This document shows positions 10,109 through 19,419 of a DNA stretch of 64,000 nucleotides, in pieces (position 1 is the first letter of the stretch; each line of letters opens with the position of its first letter). The translations under genes were made by a program, and so were the position numbers. The notes beneath the pieces were generated by a model. That model was not told the origin of the DNA. It did no database searches and worked only from the letters and a program-made list of their open reading frames with translations. The stretch is from Sinorhizobium meliloti (GTDB lineage Bacteria > Pseudomonadota > Alphaproteobacteria > Rhizobiales > Rhizobiaceae): positions 1 through 64,000 of the forward strand of contig NZ_CP141213.1 in NCBI RefSeq assembly GCF_035610345.1, given 5' to 3'.

Positions 10109-11577
10109 GCAAACGTGTATACGTCGCCCGGGCGTCCGGCGTTGTAGGGAACCGAGGCGATCGTCGGCTTCGAGCCGGCAATTGTTGCGGGCATGAGCTG
10201 CAGTAGAGCCGAAATGCGCGGCGGGATCTCTTCTCGCCCCCTGCCTTCGGCCGACCAGGCCGCCAAAATTCGGCCTGCCGGAAGACGTCTTTCCGCCTCC
10301 TGAGAGAGTCCCGCCAGGATGATCGGGGTGTCGGGAAACTGAATCCGGAGGTTACCCGCCACGATACTGTCGTCGACCACGATGGCGACCGGCGGCGGGC
10401 CGGGCTCAGCGCGCACAACCTTGGCGAACCCGTTAAAGGGCGTATGTGCGAAGGAATAGTCGCCGATCATCGGACCGATGAAAACCCTTGCCCAAAGCAT
10501 CACGATTACGCCGACGGAGAGGACGCCCGCAACCGAAAGAAGTGCAGGTAGACGACGGGCAGGGTCCAGACCGGCGGCATCGATTTTCAGCGTCAGATAA
10601 AGGGGGAGAAGCGCAGTAAAAAGCGCCAACCACTTCGCACGGATGTGGGTCGCATCCATTGCAACGACGATAATCGCTATGATGAGGAAGCAGGCGAGAA
10701 TCATTCTGCCGACGACCCTCGTCCACAGGCTCTCGGCGAGAAGGATCTTCCTGAGATCCGCGTAGAAGAGCAATCCGAAGACGGCAAGGGTCAGCGCGAC
10801 GCCCTTGAGGCTTGCAACTGCGAGCGAAACAAGCCCTTGGATCGCGTGCGGCAGCATCGCGTTGTCCGCCCCCTCCTTCATTTCAGCGAGAGTGACACCA
10901 GTGGCATGTCCAAGATTATTGACGACCCAATAGGCATGGGGTGTGACGATCACCGCGCCAACCGCAACTGAAGCGAGTACACGCCAGTCAAAGAGATATT
11001 TGCGTAGCTTTACCTCTGGCAGAATAGCGAGCAGTGCCGCCGCGGGGAGGATAACGAAATTATATTTCGAAAGCGCCCCGAGCCCCACGGCAACGCCGAC
11101 AAGCAGGTAATGGCCAAGGTTCGGTGGGTTCTTCAGGGCGCGGAAAAAGCCGTAGAGAAAAAGCGACACCGCAAAAAGCGCGGCGACGGTGTGGGACAAG
11201 TCGCGCTGTGACAGAAGGAAAACCGGTGGCAGCGTCAGGACGCCCAACACCGCGACCGCTGGAGCGAGCCGACTATTGGAGAGGACACCGGCCGTGAGCC
11301 CATAGAATAGAAGGAAGAGGAACAGAAAACCGTTCTTTACGATGGTCAGCGACGAGACGGAGATACCAAATAGGGCCACCACTCCATATTGAAGCCAGTT
11401 GTAGAAGGGTGGCTGCGCTCCGTATCCGAGCAGCAGATATTGTGAGAGCAGAGCTTGCTCGGACTCGTCGATCTCGAGCGAGTCCGGGCGCAGGATTTTC
11501 AAGATGATGCTGAGCAGGCAATAACCGGCAATCAGAACATATAAGAAATCCGGTCTTCGAACCAGGAGGCTGCGCAT
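10084..11577 (-). CDS. ArnT/PMT-like membrane glycosyltransferase (GT-C fold)
   Basis: About 497 residues with 10 or more predicted membrane helices in the first 380 and a soluble C-terminal tail. An acidic loop after the first helix (SLEIDESEQALL, with the Asp-Glu pair typical of GT-C enzymes) and YNWLQYG support the dolichyl-phosphate-mannose transferase/ArnT family. These enzymes use polyprenyl-phosphate sugars as donors in the periplasm, so it should add a sugar to a lipid-linked or LPS acceptor. The start at 11577 is chosen because GGGGAG lies six bases ahead; the frame is open to 11688. It has no partner polyprenyl-phosphate transferase in the window. Confidence 0.75.
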   Translation of the reverse strand: MRSLLVRRPDFLYVLIAGYCLLSIILKILRPDSLEIDESEQALLSQYLLLGYGAQPPFYNWLQYGVVALFGISVSSLTIVKNGFLFLFLLFYGLTAGVLSNSRLAPAVAVLGVLTLPPVFLLSQRDLSHTVAALFAVSLFLYGFFRALKNPPNLGHYLLVGVAVGLGALSKYNFVILPAAALLAILPEVKLRKYLFDWRVLASVAVGAVIVTPHAYWVVNNLGHATGVTLAEMKEGADNAMLPHAIQGLVSLAVASLKGVALTLAVFGLLFYADLRKILLAESLWTRVVGRMILACFLIIAIIVVAMDATHIRAKWLALFTALLPLYLTLKIDAAGLDPARRLPALLSVAGVLSVGVIVMLWARVFIGPMIGDYSFAHTPFNGFAKVVRAEPGPPPVAIVVDDSIVAGNLRIQFPDTPIILAGLSQEAERRLPAGRILAAWSAEGRGREEIPPRISALLQLMPATIAGSKPTIASVPYNAGRPGDVYTFAYVWADVR

Positions 11578-11895
11578 TCTTCTCCCCATCGTCCCTGCCC
11601 GTGCTGGTGGCAACATCGCGGACCAGCGACAAGCTACTAGGCGAAGTTCGAGGGAATTGCCAGAGGCCCGGTCAAGGACCGCGAACAACCAAACACATCG
11701 TTTCGCTTCATCAGGACGAGACGATGCGGCAGAAAAAGGGTCGCTGCCGGCGAGAAAACGTTATCCGTTGCACGAGGCTTCACGGCGCCGCCTTTTTTGG
11801 CTACACCTGAAAGCTGCTTATACGCAAATAAGTGAGTTTGAGTCGTTTCGCGGCTTGCCAAGCACGCTTGAAGCCTACCTGCTATCGGAGGTTTA

Positions 11896-12585
11896 ATGAC
11901 GGAAAGTGCTCATATTTACATCGGCTTCGACAGCAAGGAAGTCGTCGCCTATCATGTTCTTTGCCAAAGCATTTTGGAAAAGAGTTCCATCCCGGTCACG
12001 TTCACGCCGATATCCTTGAACAACGTCGACGGGATTTTTACGCGCGAGCGGAATCCTCTCCAATCTACGGAGTTTTCCTTTTCGCGATTCCTCGTGCCTT
12101 ATCTAAGCCGCTATGAGGGTTGGTCTCTTTTCGCTGACTGCGACATGCTGATGCGGACTGATATCGCCCAGTTGTGGGAGCTGAGAGACGATCGCTACGC
12201 AGCGATGTGCGTAAAACACGACTACGTCCCGAAAGTCGAAACGAAGTTCCTGGGCCAGGTCCAAACGAAGTACGAAAAAAAGAACTGGTCGAGCGTGATC
12301 CTGTTCAACAATGCCAAGTGCCGAAAGCTCGATTTGGATTACGTCAATACTGCTACCGGACTGGAGCTGCATCAGTTCAAATGGCTGGATTCCGACGACC
12401 TGATCGGCGAACTGCCCGCGAGCTGGAACTGGCTCGTAAACGAATATGAATATTCGCCGGATGCAAAGCTCGTCCATTTCACCGATGGCGGACCTTACTT
12501 CGATGAGTACAAGAACGATGACTACGCCGAGGAATGGTTCGCTGCACGTGATCGTGTTCTTCATGTAACGCAGCGCTCGGCTTAA
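11896..12585 (+). CDS. Glycosyltransferase, GT8-like
   Basis: 229-residue soluble protein that starts HIYIGFDSKEVVAYHVL and carries a DCD motif at residues 81-83 (DxD metal/nucleotide-sugar site), then NWSSVILFNNAKC and VHFTDGGPYF. This pattern matches GT8-like transferases of alphaproteobacterial capsule loci. The ATG at 11896 has a good Shine-Dalgarno sequence (CGGAGG, spacing five to six). The acceptor and donor cannot be read from the sequence; the role in the local surface polysaccharide is inferred from context. Confidence 0.75.
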   Translation: MTESAHIYIGFDSKEVVAYHVLCQSILEKSSIPVTFTPISLNNVDGIFTRERNPLQSTEFSFSRFLVPYLSRYEGWSLFADCDMLMRTDIAQLWELRDDRYAAMCVKHDYVPKVETKFLGQVQTKYEKKNWSSVILFNNAKCRKLDLDYVNTATGLELHQFKWLDSDDLIGELPASWNWLVNEYEYSPDAKLVHFTDGGPYFDEYKNDDYAEEWFAARDRVLHVTQRSA

Positions 12586-12614
12586 TCGCGCGACACCCAT
12601 AAGCCATTTTCATC

Positions 12615-12640
12615 GGGGGGGCGGTTGCCCCTCCCTTCGC
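12615..12640. terminator. Possible weak terminator hairpin
   Basis: A G-rich run followed by GCGGTTGCCCCTCCC can fold into a GC stem with a GGTT loop between two convergent genes. There is no T tract, so factor-independent termination would be weak. Confidence 0.25.
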
Positions 12641-12719
12641 CGCATCACGTGCCGATGCGCCGGCGATGCACTTTCGTCAGATAATCACTTGGCGATGGAG
12701 CATCACTAGCGTTGGAGCA

Positions 12720-13619
12720 TCACTGGGCGAAAGTTGCGTCGTAGCCGAACCCCATTCCGACAAGGGCCGAGATCGGCGAGTGGTTTACCACCTCGATGCC
12801 GCTTTCGGCGGCTATGCTGCGTGCCATGACCAGATGGTCGACGATCCGCTTTTGGGCCACCACGATTCCCGAATAGGCCTTGTCGGTTGTTTCGTAGTAC
12901 CTCGGTTCATCGGCATTACTGAGATCTATCCCCACAAAACCGATCGAGCGGGGCCTCCAGGCGACGGCAAACTGTGCGACTGAAACCGCGACCGAGCCTG
13001 CCTGGAAAATGCCGGCCAAGGGGTCTTCGGAAAAGCCTACGTCGCCGTCCTCGCTCAGCCGCACATACGGCAGCTTGCGCAGTTCCGCGGTGTCCCGACG
13101 TGCTACCCCGTACGGCTTTCGCACGTTATCGATCAATACGACCGGCCTGTCCCGCAGCCATGTGCCATCCAGCTCGCAGATCGCCCTTATGACGCTCACG
13201 GACAGCAGACAGACGCAGGCGGCAGGAATTCGCTTTACGAGATCGAAGTGTCTCCATACGAACCGTTCGTCTTCGATTGCTATCGCCAGAGGCTTTGCTA
13301 TCACGCTGGGGAAAAGGTGCAACGCGCCGTTCAAGAGAAGGCACGAAGACGCGCCTGCGCGGGTCAGATCGCATCGGGCGACCGAGGGGCCGGAGCCGAC
13401 GATAAGCACATTGGACGGCCTTTCTTCCAGGGCGCGCAAGGGGCTCGTGAGACGTCCTACCAGCTCGCCTCGATACTGGATCACGCCGTCGCGATCAGCA
13501 GTTGCAAGTTCGAGCTTGAGGCCGGGAAACCAGTCCTGAACATGCGCCCTGGAACGACCCAGGAGGAGTCGAACGGCGATCTTGATGAAGGAACGTGAAA
13601 AGGGACGATTTGAAATCAT
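12720..13619 (-). CDS. Rossmann-like polysaccharide-locus protein (GT29/MptE-like), paralogue B
   Basis: About 299 residues from the ATG at 13619; the frame also opens at a TTG at 13670. After a basic N-terminus, the block RPSNVLIVGSGPSVARCDLT gives the glycine-rich GSGP loop shared with the proteins at 9359 and 13683, followed by LLLNGALHLF and, later, FAVAWRPRSIGFVGIDLSN, the counterpart of their second block. It probably belongs to the same GT29/DUF115-like superfamily. It ends in FGYDATFAQ and stands on the same strand as two related neighbours, so a common transcript with 13683 and 14454 is likely. Confidence 0.55.
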   Translation of the reverse strand: MISNRPFSRSFIKIAVRLLLGRSRAHVQDWFPGLKLELATADRDGVIQYRGELVGRLTSPLRALEERPSNVLIVGSGPSVARCDLTRAGASSCLLLNGALHLFPSVIAKPLAIAIEDERFVWRHFDLVKRIPAACVCLLSVSVIRAICELDGTWLRDRPVVLIDNVRKPYGVARRDTAELRKLPYVRLSEDGDVGFSEDPLAGIFQAGSVAVSVAQFAVAWRPRSIGFVGIDLSNADEPRYYETTDKAYSGIVVAQKRIVDHLVMARSIAAESGIEVVNHSPISALVGMGFGYDATFAQ

Positions 13620-13682
13620 TGATTTCTCTAACGCAGGCGTTGAGCGAGCAAAATGAGGACACAGGGACAAATATGCAAAGTA

Positions 13683-14414
13683 CTAGCGGCTTGAGCCGCT
13701 CCACAACGGAATGCCTAATTCTTCCGAAACCGGGGGATCCGCCGTGAAGATCGGGCGGCCCTCACTAATCAGCTTCGAAACAAGGACTTTATCCATTTGA
13801 ACATGAAGACGCGTCAAACCCGTTGAATTGTAGACGTGACCGCTTGAGTTCGGATTTATTCCCGTGATGATGACGGCGGGTGCGCCGTTGTAGAGGGCAA
13901 AAAGGACCGCGTTCATACCGTTTGAGCATTTGGAATCGGCGTCCATCTCGAGGGAGCGCAAGTCAGCCACACGATCCAGCAAGGCCATGCGCTCGTATCG
14001 ATCGACGATTTCCAGCCGATCGTATTTGTAATCGAACGCTCGCAAACCTTCCTCCAGGCGCGTGCGATCGTCCTTGCGCCAGAGAAATACGTAGAGCGTC
14101 CCTGTACGCTGCCCTTTCAGCACACGCCTGACCTCGATCGCGTTTGCAGTGGTTCCTTCGACCTGGTTAAACATCATCATGGTAATATCCGGCGCCTCAA
14201 CGCCCCACTTGGCGATGACCGATTGCGAGCCGTTCACGGTAATGATTCTGAAGCTCTCGTCCAATCCGGCCGGCCTATTGGAAAGGGGCGCGGATCCGAC
14301 AACCACGACGGGGCTGTTGAATCGAAAGGGTGCGGCCGGCGGATCCGGGCGCAGTATACGGTACTTCAGATTTCGGTATATGCGCTTACGCGCGTCGGAA
14401 ATCCATGACCCCAT
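13683..14414 (-). CDS. Rossmann-like polysaccharide-locus protein (GT29/MptE-like), paralogue C
   Basis: 243 residues. PVVVVGSAPLSNRPAG at about 35-50 is the glycine-rich loop and IITVNGSQSVIAKWGVE continues it; SNGMNAVLFALYNGAPAVI and TGINPNSSGHVYN near 165-200 form the second block shared with the 9359 protein. A nucleotide-sugar or phospho-sugar binding enzyme is likely, but the reaction is unknown. It lies 38 bases before paralogue D on the same strand and 63 bases ahead of paralogue B, forming a tandem of three related genes. Confidence 0.6.
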   Translation of the reverse strand: MGSWISDARKRIYRNLKYRILRPDPPAAPFRFNSPVVVVGSAPLSNRPAGLDESFRIITVNGSQSVIAKWGVEAPDITMMMFNQVEGTTANAIEVRRVLKGQRTGTLYVFLWRKDDRTRLEEGLRAFDYKYDRLEIVDRYERMALLDRVADLRSLEMDADSKCSNGMNAVLFALYNGAPAVIITGINPNSSGHVYNSTGLTRLHVQMDKVLVSKLISEGRPIFTADPPVSEELGIPLWSGSSR

Positions 14415-14453
14415 TTATCCTCACCAGAAATCGATATCGGAAATTCGATGCTG

Positions 14454-15290
14454 CTATGCTTTGGTCTTCTTTAGGAACTTCGGCTTCAGCCGACGTAAAA
14501 ATTCGTCAATGGACCGCAACACGCTTGTTAGAGATATCAGCTTGTCGACTTGTGCATCGGTCTGACTCAGACGCAGCGACAGGACTTCTGCGATCGTCGC
14601 GGAGATTTCGGCAGCGGGCAACTCCGGGAACCTTGAAGCAAGCGACGCGTAACTGTTTGTGGCGACACCGCCATGCATCGTCAGCTTGCCCACTCTTTCG
14701 AAAAGGCGCAAGAAGACCTGCTCGAAAGTCCAATCGTGGACAGCCACCACCCGCCACTGCTCGCTGCGCTTCGCTGAGAAACCCGCCAGGATGATCTTGG
14801 CCGGAAGCGCCTGGTCGACCAGCCACAAGGCCATAGCGAAGCCGCTCGTGGGGACTTTGGTCTGCGGGTAAAAGTCAGCGCAAAAGCCGGTCAGATCCAA
14901 ATGCCCCGTGGGCGTTCCCAAGTAATCGGAACTTGTATTCAATCTCTCGCTCGCCGCCAGGCGGATGTTCATGATACCCAGGAAGTCCTGCCGCGCGAAT
15001 AATTTGACGACGTCAGCGACCTCTTGTCGGTAAACGATGTTGGCGCCTTTCGGTTGAGCGCGCGAAATCAGCAAGGAGTGGCCGGAAAATTGTTCATCAA
15101 GAACCTTGTAGACCTTATTGAAGAATACAAAGAGGGCCGTTCTCGGGTACTCGGCCTGAAGTTCCTTGACGCTAACCTGATCGCTGTTGGCCACCAGGAT
15201 AACGTGTGAAAACCCGGAAAACAAAGCACGCCATTGCTCCGCCGTCGTCAAATTCTCCGTCGATCCGGAGGCGGGAACGTCCATGGTCAC
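14454..15290 (-). CDS. Rossmann-like polysaccharide-locus protein (GT29/MptE-like), paralogue D
   Basis: 278 residues (a second ATG lies at 15284). It lacks a clear GSxP loop, having HVILVANSDQVSVKELQ instead, but keeps the second block as TSGFAMALWLVDQALPAK followed by IILAGFSAKRSEQW, and a VHDWTFEQ segment. That makes it the most diverged member of the group of four. A C-terminal basic tail (RRLKPKFLKKTKA) may attach it to the membrane surface. Reading it as a transferase is inference from similarity and position. Confidence 0.55.
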   Translation of the reverse strand: MTMDVPASGSTENLTTAEQWRALFSGFSHVILVANSDQVSVKELQAEYPRTALFVFFNKVYKVLDEQFSGHSLLISRAQPKGANIVYRQEVADVVKLFARQDFLGIMNIRLAASERLNTSSDYLGTPTGHLDLTGFCADFYPQTKVPTSGFAMALWLVDQALPAKIILAGFSAKRSEQWRVVAVHDWTFEQVFLRLFERVGKLTMHGGVATNSYASLASRFPELPAAEISATIAEVLSLRLSQTDAQVDKLISLTSVLRSIDEFLRRLKPKFLKKTKA

Positions 15291-15513
15291 TCATCCCAAC
15301 TTCAGCGTGCTTTCAGCGCGCGACTTCTCCATTTTACCGAGGCTTGGATTCCAAGTTCGGTCCTCTCCCTCTATAAAGGTGATGTATTCCAAATCAAAGT
15401 CGGCATGCTAGTTCTGAAGGTGCATGGCAAAGGCCCGGAACGTCCCTTCTGCGCCGAATGAGGTGCGGGAATGAAGGAGAGCTGTATCGATGTTTAGCAA
15501 CCAAGGGGCGTAG

Positions 15514-16428
15514 ATGTTTGGACTGAGGGCGAAACGGCATCTTACAAGAGAACTTGCTATCACACCTCCGGCAGGGGAGTTGAACCGACACGGCATTGCG
15601 ATTGTCGCCTGCGTGAAAAACGAAGCCAGTTACATTGTGGAGTGGGTGCGCTTCCACCAAGCTGTTGGTGTTCGACATTTCCATCTCTACGACGACGGCT
15701 CGACTGATGGAACGCTCGAGTTGCTTCAGCGGTCGCTGACCGGTCAAGAACTGACCGTCGTCCCGTGGAAAATGCGCATGCGGGATGAAAAAAGTGGTGA
15801 GTTCTTGAACGGGCAGACGATTGCCTTCGCCCATGCGATCTTAAACTTCGGCGGCAAATATGACCGTATGGCTTTCATCGACGTTGATGAATTTTTATTG
15901 CCCAAGAAAGGTCGAACGTTAGAGGAGGCATTACGAGGAGCCCGTGGATTTCCTAACATCTCGTTGCCCTGGCATATGTTCGGCCATAGCGGTCATGTCT
16001 CGCGACCAAAAGGGCCGGTATGCCTCAATTATAAAATGAGGGTATCAGATCCCATGCGGCAGAACCTCGATGCAAGCAACTTCAAATGTATTGTCGATCC
16101 GGTCGAAGTCACGAAAGTGGGCGTACATCACTTCCAGACACGTTCCTACGGCGACGAAACCGCAAATGATGCGGGGATGGTGGTGCCAAAGAAAAAGCGG
16201 AAGGTTGCCGAATTTTACTCCGCGGAGTTCCTTCAGCTCAATCACTACTACGCGAAATCGGTTGAGGAGCTGAAGGAAAAGACAGAGAGAGGTTGGTCCT
16301 TCGACAGTTCCGCAGAGAAATACCGGAAAAAAGTCTCCTCAACCATCAAGTATCTCGAAGCGAACGCCATCGAAGACCGTAGCATGCTCGACTTTGTCGA
16401 AAAGAATGGGATCGATCTCGGCCAGTGA
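15514..16428 (+). CDS. Glycosyltransferase family 92-like protein
   Basis: 304 residues. It opens with IAIVACVKNEASYIVEWVRFH at 28-48, then HLYDDGSTDGT and the DVD metal site at 123-125 inside AFIDVDEFLLP. This combination defines the GT92/DUF23-like transferases, which use UDP-galactose or similar donors. The later HHFQTR and QLNHYYAKS segments also fit the family. The ATG at 15514 is preceded by AAGGGGCG. It stands alone on the plus strand and probably extends the same surface glycan. Confidence 0.8.
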   Translation: MFGLRAKRHLTRELAITPPAGELNRHGIAIVACVKNEASYIVEWVRFHQAVGVRHFHLYDDGSTDGTLELLQRSLTGQELTVVPWKMRMRDEKSGEFLNGQTIAFAHAILNFGGKYDRMAFIDVDEFLLPKKGRTLEEALRGARGFPNISLPWHMFGHSGHVSRPKGPVCLNYKMRVSDPMRQNLDASNFKCIVDPVEVTKVGVHHFQTRSYGDETANDAGMVVPKKKRKVAEFYSAEFLQLNHYYAKSVEELKEKTERGWSFDSSAEKYRKKVSSTIKYLEANAIEDRSMLDFVEKNGIDLGQ

Positions 16429-16486
16429 TAAGTAGCCAGGGCGGAGCACGGTCGGGAGAGGACTAGCGTCACAACGGAGCTCAGCT

Positions 16487-17458
16487 TTGCAAGATAACCA
16501 CGACGAAACGGTGAACACGCCCAGCACGACCTGTGTGTGGGCTGTGGCGGAAAGCAAGGCGGGAACGCTTACGCAGTGCCTCGGCGTTGGAAAGGAGTTC
16601 CATCGCGAGCCGGTGGTCAAGTTGATCAGTCGGACTCGCGGCCTGAGAAAACTTTTCGAACCCAGATTGTTTCGCAAAAGGGAACCGCGTCCCGAGCTCG
16701 TGATCTCCTGCGGTTTCCGCGCTGAACCGGCGGTCCTCGACATCAAAGCGGCCTATGGCGGCAAGCCTCTCACCGTCCACCTCCAACGCCCGCGCATAGA
16801 AGGATATGATCTCGTTTTCGTCTCTCGTCACGATTGGGTCGAGGAACTGGACCGGCGACCGAACTTTCATCCAATGGTCGGAGTACCGCATCAGATTACC
16901 TGGGCACGGCTCGCGCCTCTTAGGGATGCTGCGCGCAGACGGTTGTCGCCAGACGGGCGCCCAATAGTTGCCGTCTTCGTAGGCGGCTCAAACGGCGCGT
17001 ACGTTTACGACGACAGAACCCACCAAAACATAAAGGGCGCTATCGAACAATTGGAGAAACAGGGCTGGCGCATCGTTGTGTCGGTCTCACGTAGATCTGA
17101 AGACCACACGCAGCAGGCCCTGTCGACACTCAACAGCGAAAGCATCGCTGTTTGGGACAGGCGAAGCGAGAACCCCTACCTCGACTATATGGCGGCCGCC
17201 GACGCGTTCGTCGTCGCAAAGGACTCGATCACGATGCCGTGCGAGGCTCTGGCCACGGGCAAGCCGGTCTACATACTGGATTTGACCCCCGTCGAGGGGC
17301 CGCGGCTGGATAAGTTCGAGCGCTATCACCGGGACCTGCATGAAACTCTGCAGCTGACCCGGCCGTTCGAGGGAAAGATCGAACCCTACAGCTACGAACC
17401 ACTGGATGAGACGCGCCGCATCGCCTCGGTAATCCGTTCCCAGCTCAACCGCCCGTAA
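16487..17458 (+). CDS. ELM1/GtrOC1-like family protein, probable nucleoside-diphosphate-sugar transferase
   Basis: 323 residues of the family named after plant mitochondrial fission protein ELM1 (formerly DUF1022), present in many alphaproteobacteria near LPS genes. Seen here: WAVAESKAGTLTQCLGVG at the start, ISCGFRAEPAVLDI, VFVGGSNGAYVYDD in the middle and AFVVAKDSITMPCEALATGKP, a GT-B-like donor-binding region. A GT-B glycosyltransferase is the best reading. The start is a TTG at 16487 with GGAG eight bases ahead. It follows the GT92 gene by 58 bases and probably shares its transcript. Confidence 0.75.
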   Translation: MQDNHDETVNTPSTTCVWAVAESKAGTLTQCLGVGKEFHREPVVKLISRTRGLRKLFEPRLFRKREPRPELVISCGFRAEPAVLDIKAAYGGKPLTVHLQRPRIEGYDLVFVSRHDWVEELDRRPNFHPMVGVPHQITWARLAPLRDAARRRLSPDGRPIVAVFVGGSNGAYVYDDRTHQNIKGAIEQLEKQGWRIVVSVSRRSEDHTQQALSTLNSESIAVWDRRSENPYLDYMAAADAFVVAKDSITMPCEALATGKPVYILDLTPVEGPRLDKFERYHRDLHETLQLTRPFEGKIEPYSYEPLDETRRIASVIRSQLNRP

Positions 17459-17477
17459 GGCCTAAGCAGCTTCACGA

Positions 17478-18323
17478 TTATTCGCGCCAGTGCTCCGCCA
17501 CCCAAGGCGTCGGACGGATGTAGTGCCGCAAGTACTGTAGCGGTCCTTTGTTCTTCCTTTGGTTCGCATCGAGGACTCCCGCTATGTGTTTGAACGCCGT
17601 CTTGCGGGGACCCTTTGTTCCGTATCGGCCATCTATCGCGTGCTGCGGGTGCAGACCGCGCGGAAAAATCACGACACGTGCATCATGTGGCAGGCGTGGC
17701 GCAAAGAAATAGTTGAGCGGAAATGGCCAGCGGCAGTCCTGGCGAAAATGGAGAACCCATTTTCGTGGAAAAAACGTTATTCCACCAGGCGCCTTGCGGC
17801 TTACGAAGCGCTGCTCGTACCGGTACTCGTCGGCCACGCCCTGGGGGTCGGATCGGAACTTGTCCTGCAGCGACGCAAGTTTCCCAACGGGAAAGCGGAA
17901 GAGGGAAGTTTGCCCGAGACGCTCAAAGGGTGTGGTTTGGTTTCTCGACAGTATTATGTCATCCGCCTCCCCTATTTCGAAGAAACCATCCAGCGACGAC
18001 ACGATCACGAGATCCAGATCGAGAAAAAGCACCGGGCCCTTCAGACTTCCCAAGGTCGGTCCCCAGAGCCGCGCCTTGGGCCATATGCCTCTCGTGTTCG
18101 TCGGCATGCTCTCCACGTCGAGTGGAGGCAAGTCTTCGCAAAGTATCGCGGGGTTCAGACCTGCGCGGTTATCGGTAAAACAGGTGAAGGTAAATGGCGG
18201 CGTGATGTTGCGAGCAACCATCGCGTACAGCCTGTTAATAAAGGGAGCCCCATATTTTGTGCCCCAATTGATGCAGATGACTTGCTTGACGCCGCCACTT
18301 GCTGCCAAAACGCTTGTAGTCAT
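17478..18323 (-). CDS. Glycosyltransferase of capsule/LPS type
   Basis: 281 residues from the ATG at 18323, which has GGAACGGAG just upstream; the frame is open to 18347. VICINWGTKYGAPFINRLYAM opens the protein, DLDLVIVSS supplies a DxD-like site near residue 100, and ITFFPRKWVLHFRQDC is a conserved C-terminal segment of this rhizobial family. The role is transfer of a sugar to the locus polysaccharide (inference). It converges with the ELM1-like gene with only 19 bases between stops. Confidence 0.7.
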   Translation of the reverse strand: MTTSVLAASGGVKQVICINWGTKYGAPFINRLYAMVARNITPPFTFTCFTDNRAGLNPAILCEDLPPLDVESMPTNTRGIWPKARLWGPTLGSLKGPVLFLDLDLVIVSSLDGFFEIGEADDIILSRNQTTPFERLGQTSLFRFPVGKLASLQDKFRSDPQGVADEYRYEQRFVSRKAPGGITFFPRKWVLHFRQDCRWPFPLNYFFAPRLPHDARVVIFPRGLHPQHAIDGRYGTKGPRKTAFKHIAGVLDANQRKNKGPLQYLRHYIRPTPWVAEHWRE

Positions 18324-18889
18324 TTGCTCCGTTCCCAGTTGCTGCACATGTCCTGCAGCCGTCGATCCTCAATCCGCTCGCAGGCGTGCCGAACTGGGCA
18401 CAAAGAGTGAATAAGCGCGACCATCGTGACCCTATTACTTGCAAGCCGCGCCTTCGCCAAGGCGCTGGCAGCTCGAAATTGGCCAATACATCCACGCAGA
18501 AGTGACGAGCAGCTGCCGCGCCTGGTTCAATGTTTACAAGTGATTTCTCGCCGTCAACGCACGCGTTGCACCAAATGATACTGCCCAGTTTGTGGCTGGA
18601 AATCGACGCTGGAGTGTCCAATGTCAGCTCCGTCGAGTTCACCGGAAAGCCGCCTTGACGCTTTGGAGCAGCGGCTCGCGACCGGCTGTGGACCTGTTAA
18701 ACGGCCGCTTTGGGGCACAGCGTTACCTGCAATCGGCCGCATTGCATCGATTTTCCTTTCCTTGGCTCGCCGGTTCTGGTTCTGGCCACCATCATCAGGG
18801 GTGCACAGACAGAATTGTAGAGCACACCCTTGGCCTTGCGATCGTTGGAATCTCCACATTCACTCAAGTCAGATCAAAGGAGACTTTCG
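18324..18889. other. Boundary region without a supported gene
   Basis: About 565 bases between the last glycosyltransferase and the CopZ-like gene. Frames of up to 135 codons exist on the minus strand, but they overlap the glycosyltransferase start and resemble no family I know. The polysaccharide region appears to end here. Confidence 0.4.
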
Positions 18890-19111
18890 ATGCATCACGT
18901 CACTGTAGAAGACATGACCTGCGGACATTGCGCCGCCACGGTCGAGAAGGCCGTCAAAGCCGCCGACCCGCAGGCCAAAGTGGCCGTCAATCTCGAGGCG
19001 AAAACCGCCTCGATTGAATCGGTGATCGGATCCGATGTACTCATCGCTGCGATTGAAGATGCTGGTTACCGGGCGTCCTTCAAGAAGTCCTGCTGCAGCC
19101 ACGTCGATTGA
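18890..19111 (+). CDS. copZ: Heavy-metal-associated domain copper chaperone, CopZ-like
   Basis: 73-residue HMA-domain protein. The metal site MTCGHC is at residues 9-14, followed by the usual AATVEKAVKAADP helix and a C-terminal SCC pair that may give an additional thiolate. It would bind Cu(I) in the cytoplasm and pass it to a P-type ATPase. In rhizobia copZ normally follows actP and cueR; neither is in the window, so this copy is separated from its usual partners. The ATG at 18890 has AAAGGAG about eight bases upstream. Confidence 0.85.
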   Translation: MHHVTVEDMTCGHCAATVEKAVKAADPQAKVAVNLEAKTASIESVIGSDVLIAAIEDAGYRASFKKSCCSHVD

Positions 19112-19419
19112 TATCCAAGGCAACCGGAACATTCGAAACGCAGCTGTGACGGAATTCAAAGCACGCCCCGTCCCGCGTGAACTGCCTCGGCTGGGCGAGA
19201 GCGAAAGGTCGCGGACCTGGTGGAGATCGCTACGACATGCCGAAAGGTTGGCAACCTCCGACGTTCGCCATCTCTCCGGTCGAGAAAATTCCCGGCAGAG
19301 TACCCAGAGATATTTGCATGGAATGACGAGGGCTTGGAAGAAAAAGGCTCCACAACGGGAGCCTTGTCATGTGATTGAATTTTCGATTTGATCGATACCG
19401 GCAACACAGGGGCAGCTCG
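19112..19419. other. Intergenic stretch with a GC hairpin
   Basis: No gene is supported. A hairpin GGCTCC/GGAGCC lies at 19346-19363; on the minus strand it is followed by five T, so it could terminate minus-strand transcription, though no minus-strand gene lies just upstream of it. Confidence 0.3.

Noticed and set aside
18790..18889. CueR-type operator ahead of copZ
   Set aside because: I looked for the CTTCC...GGAAG dyad of CueR promoters; only a loose GGCC...TTGGAA pattern was found.
19092..19120. RpoE2 promoter candidate (GGAAC near 19128)
   Set aside because: The TT element is not at 18 or 19 bases and no gene start follows at a sensible distance.
19346..19363. Terminator for the CopZ gene
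   Set aside because: The stem has its T tract on the minus-strand side, and it lies more than 230 bases after the copZ stop.
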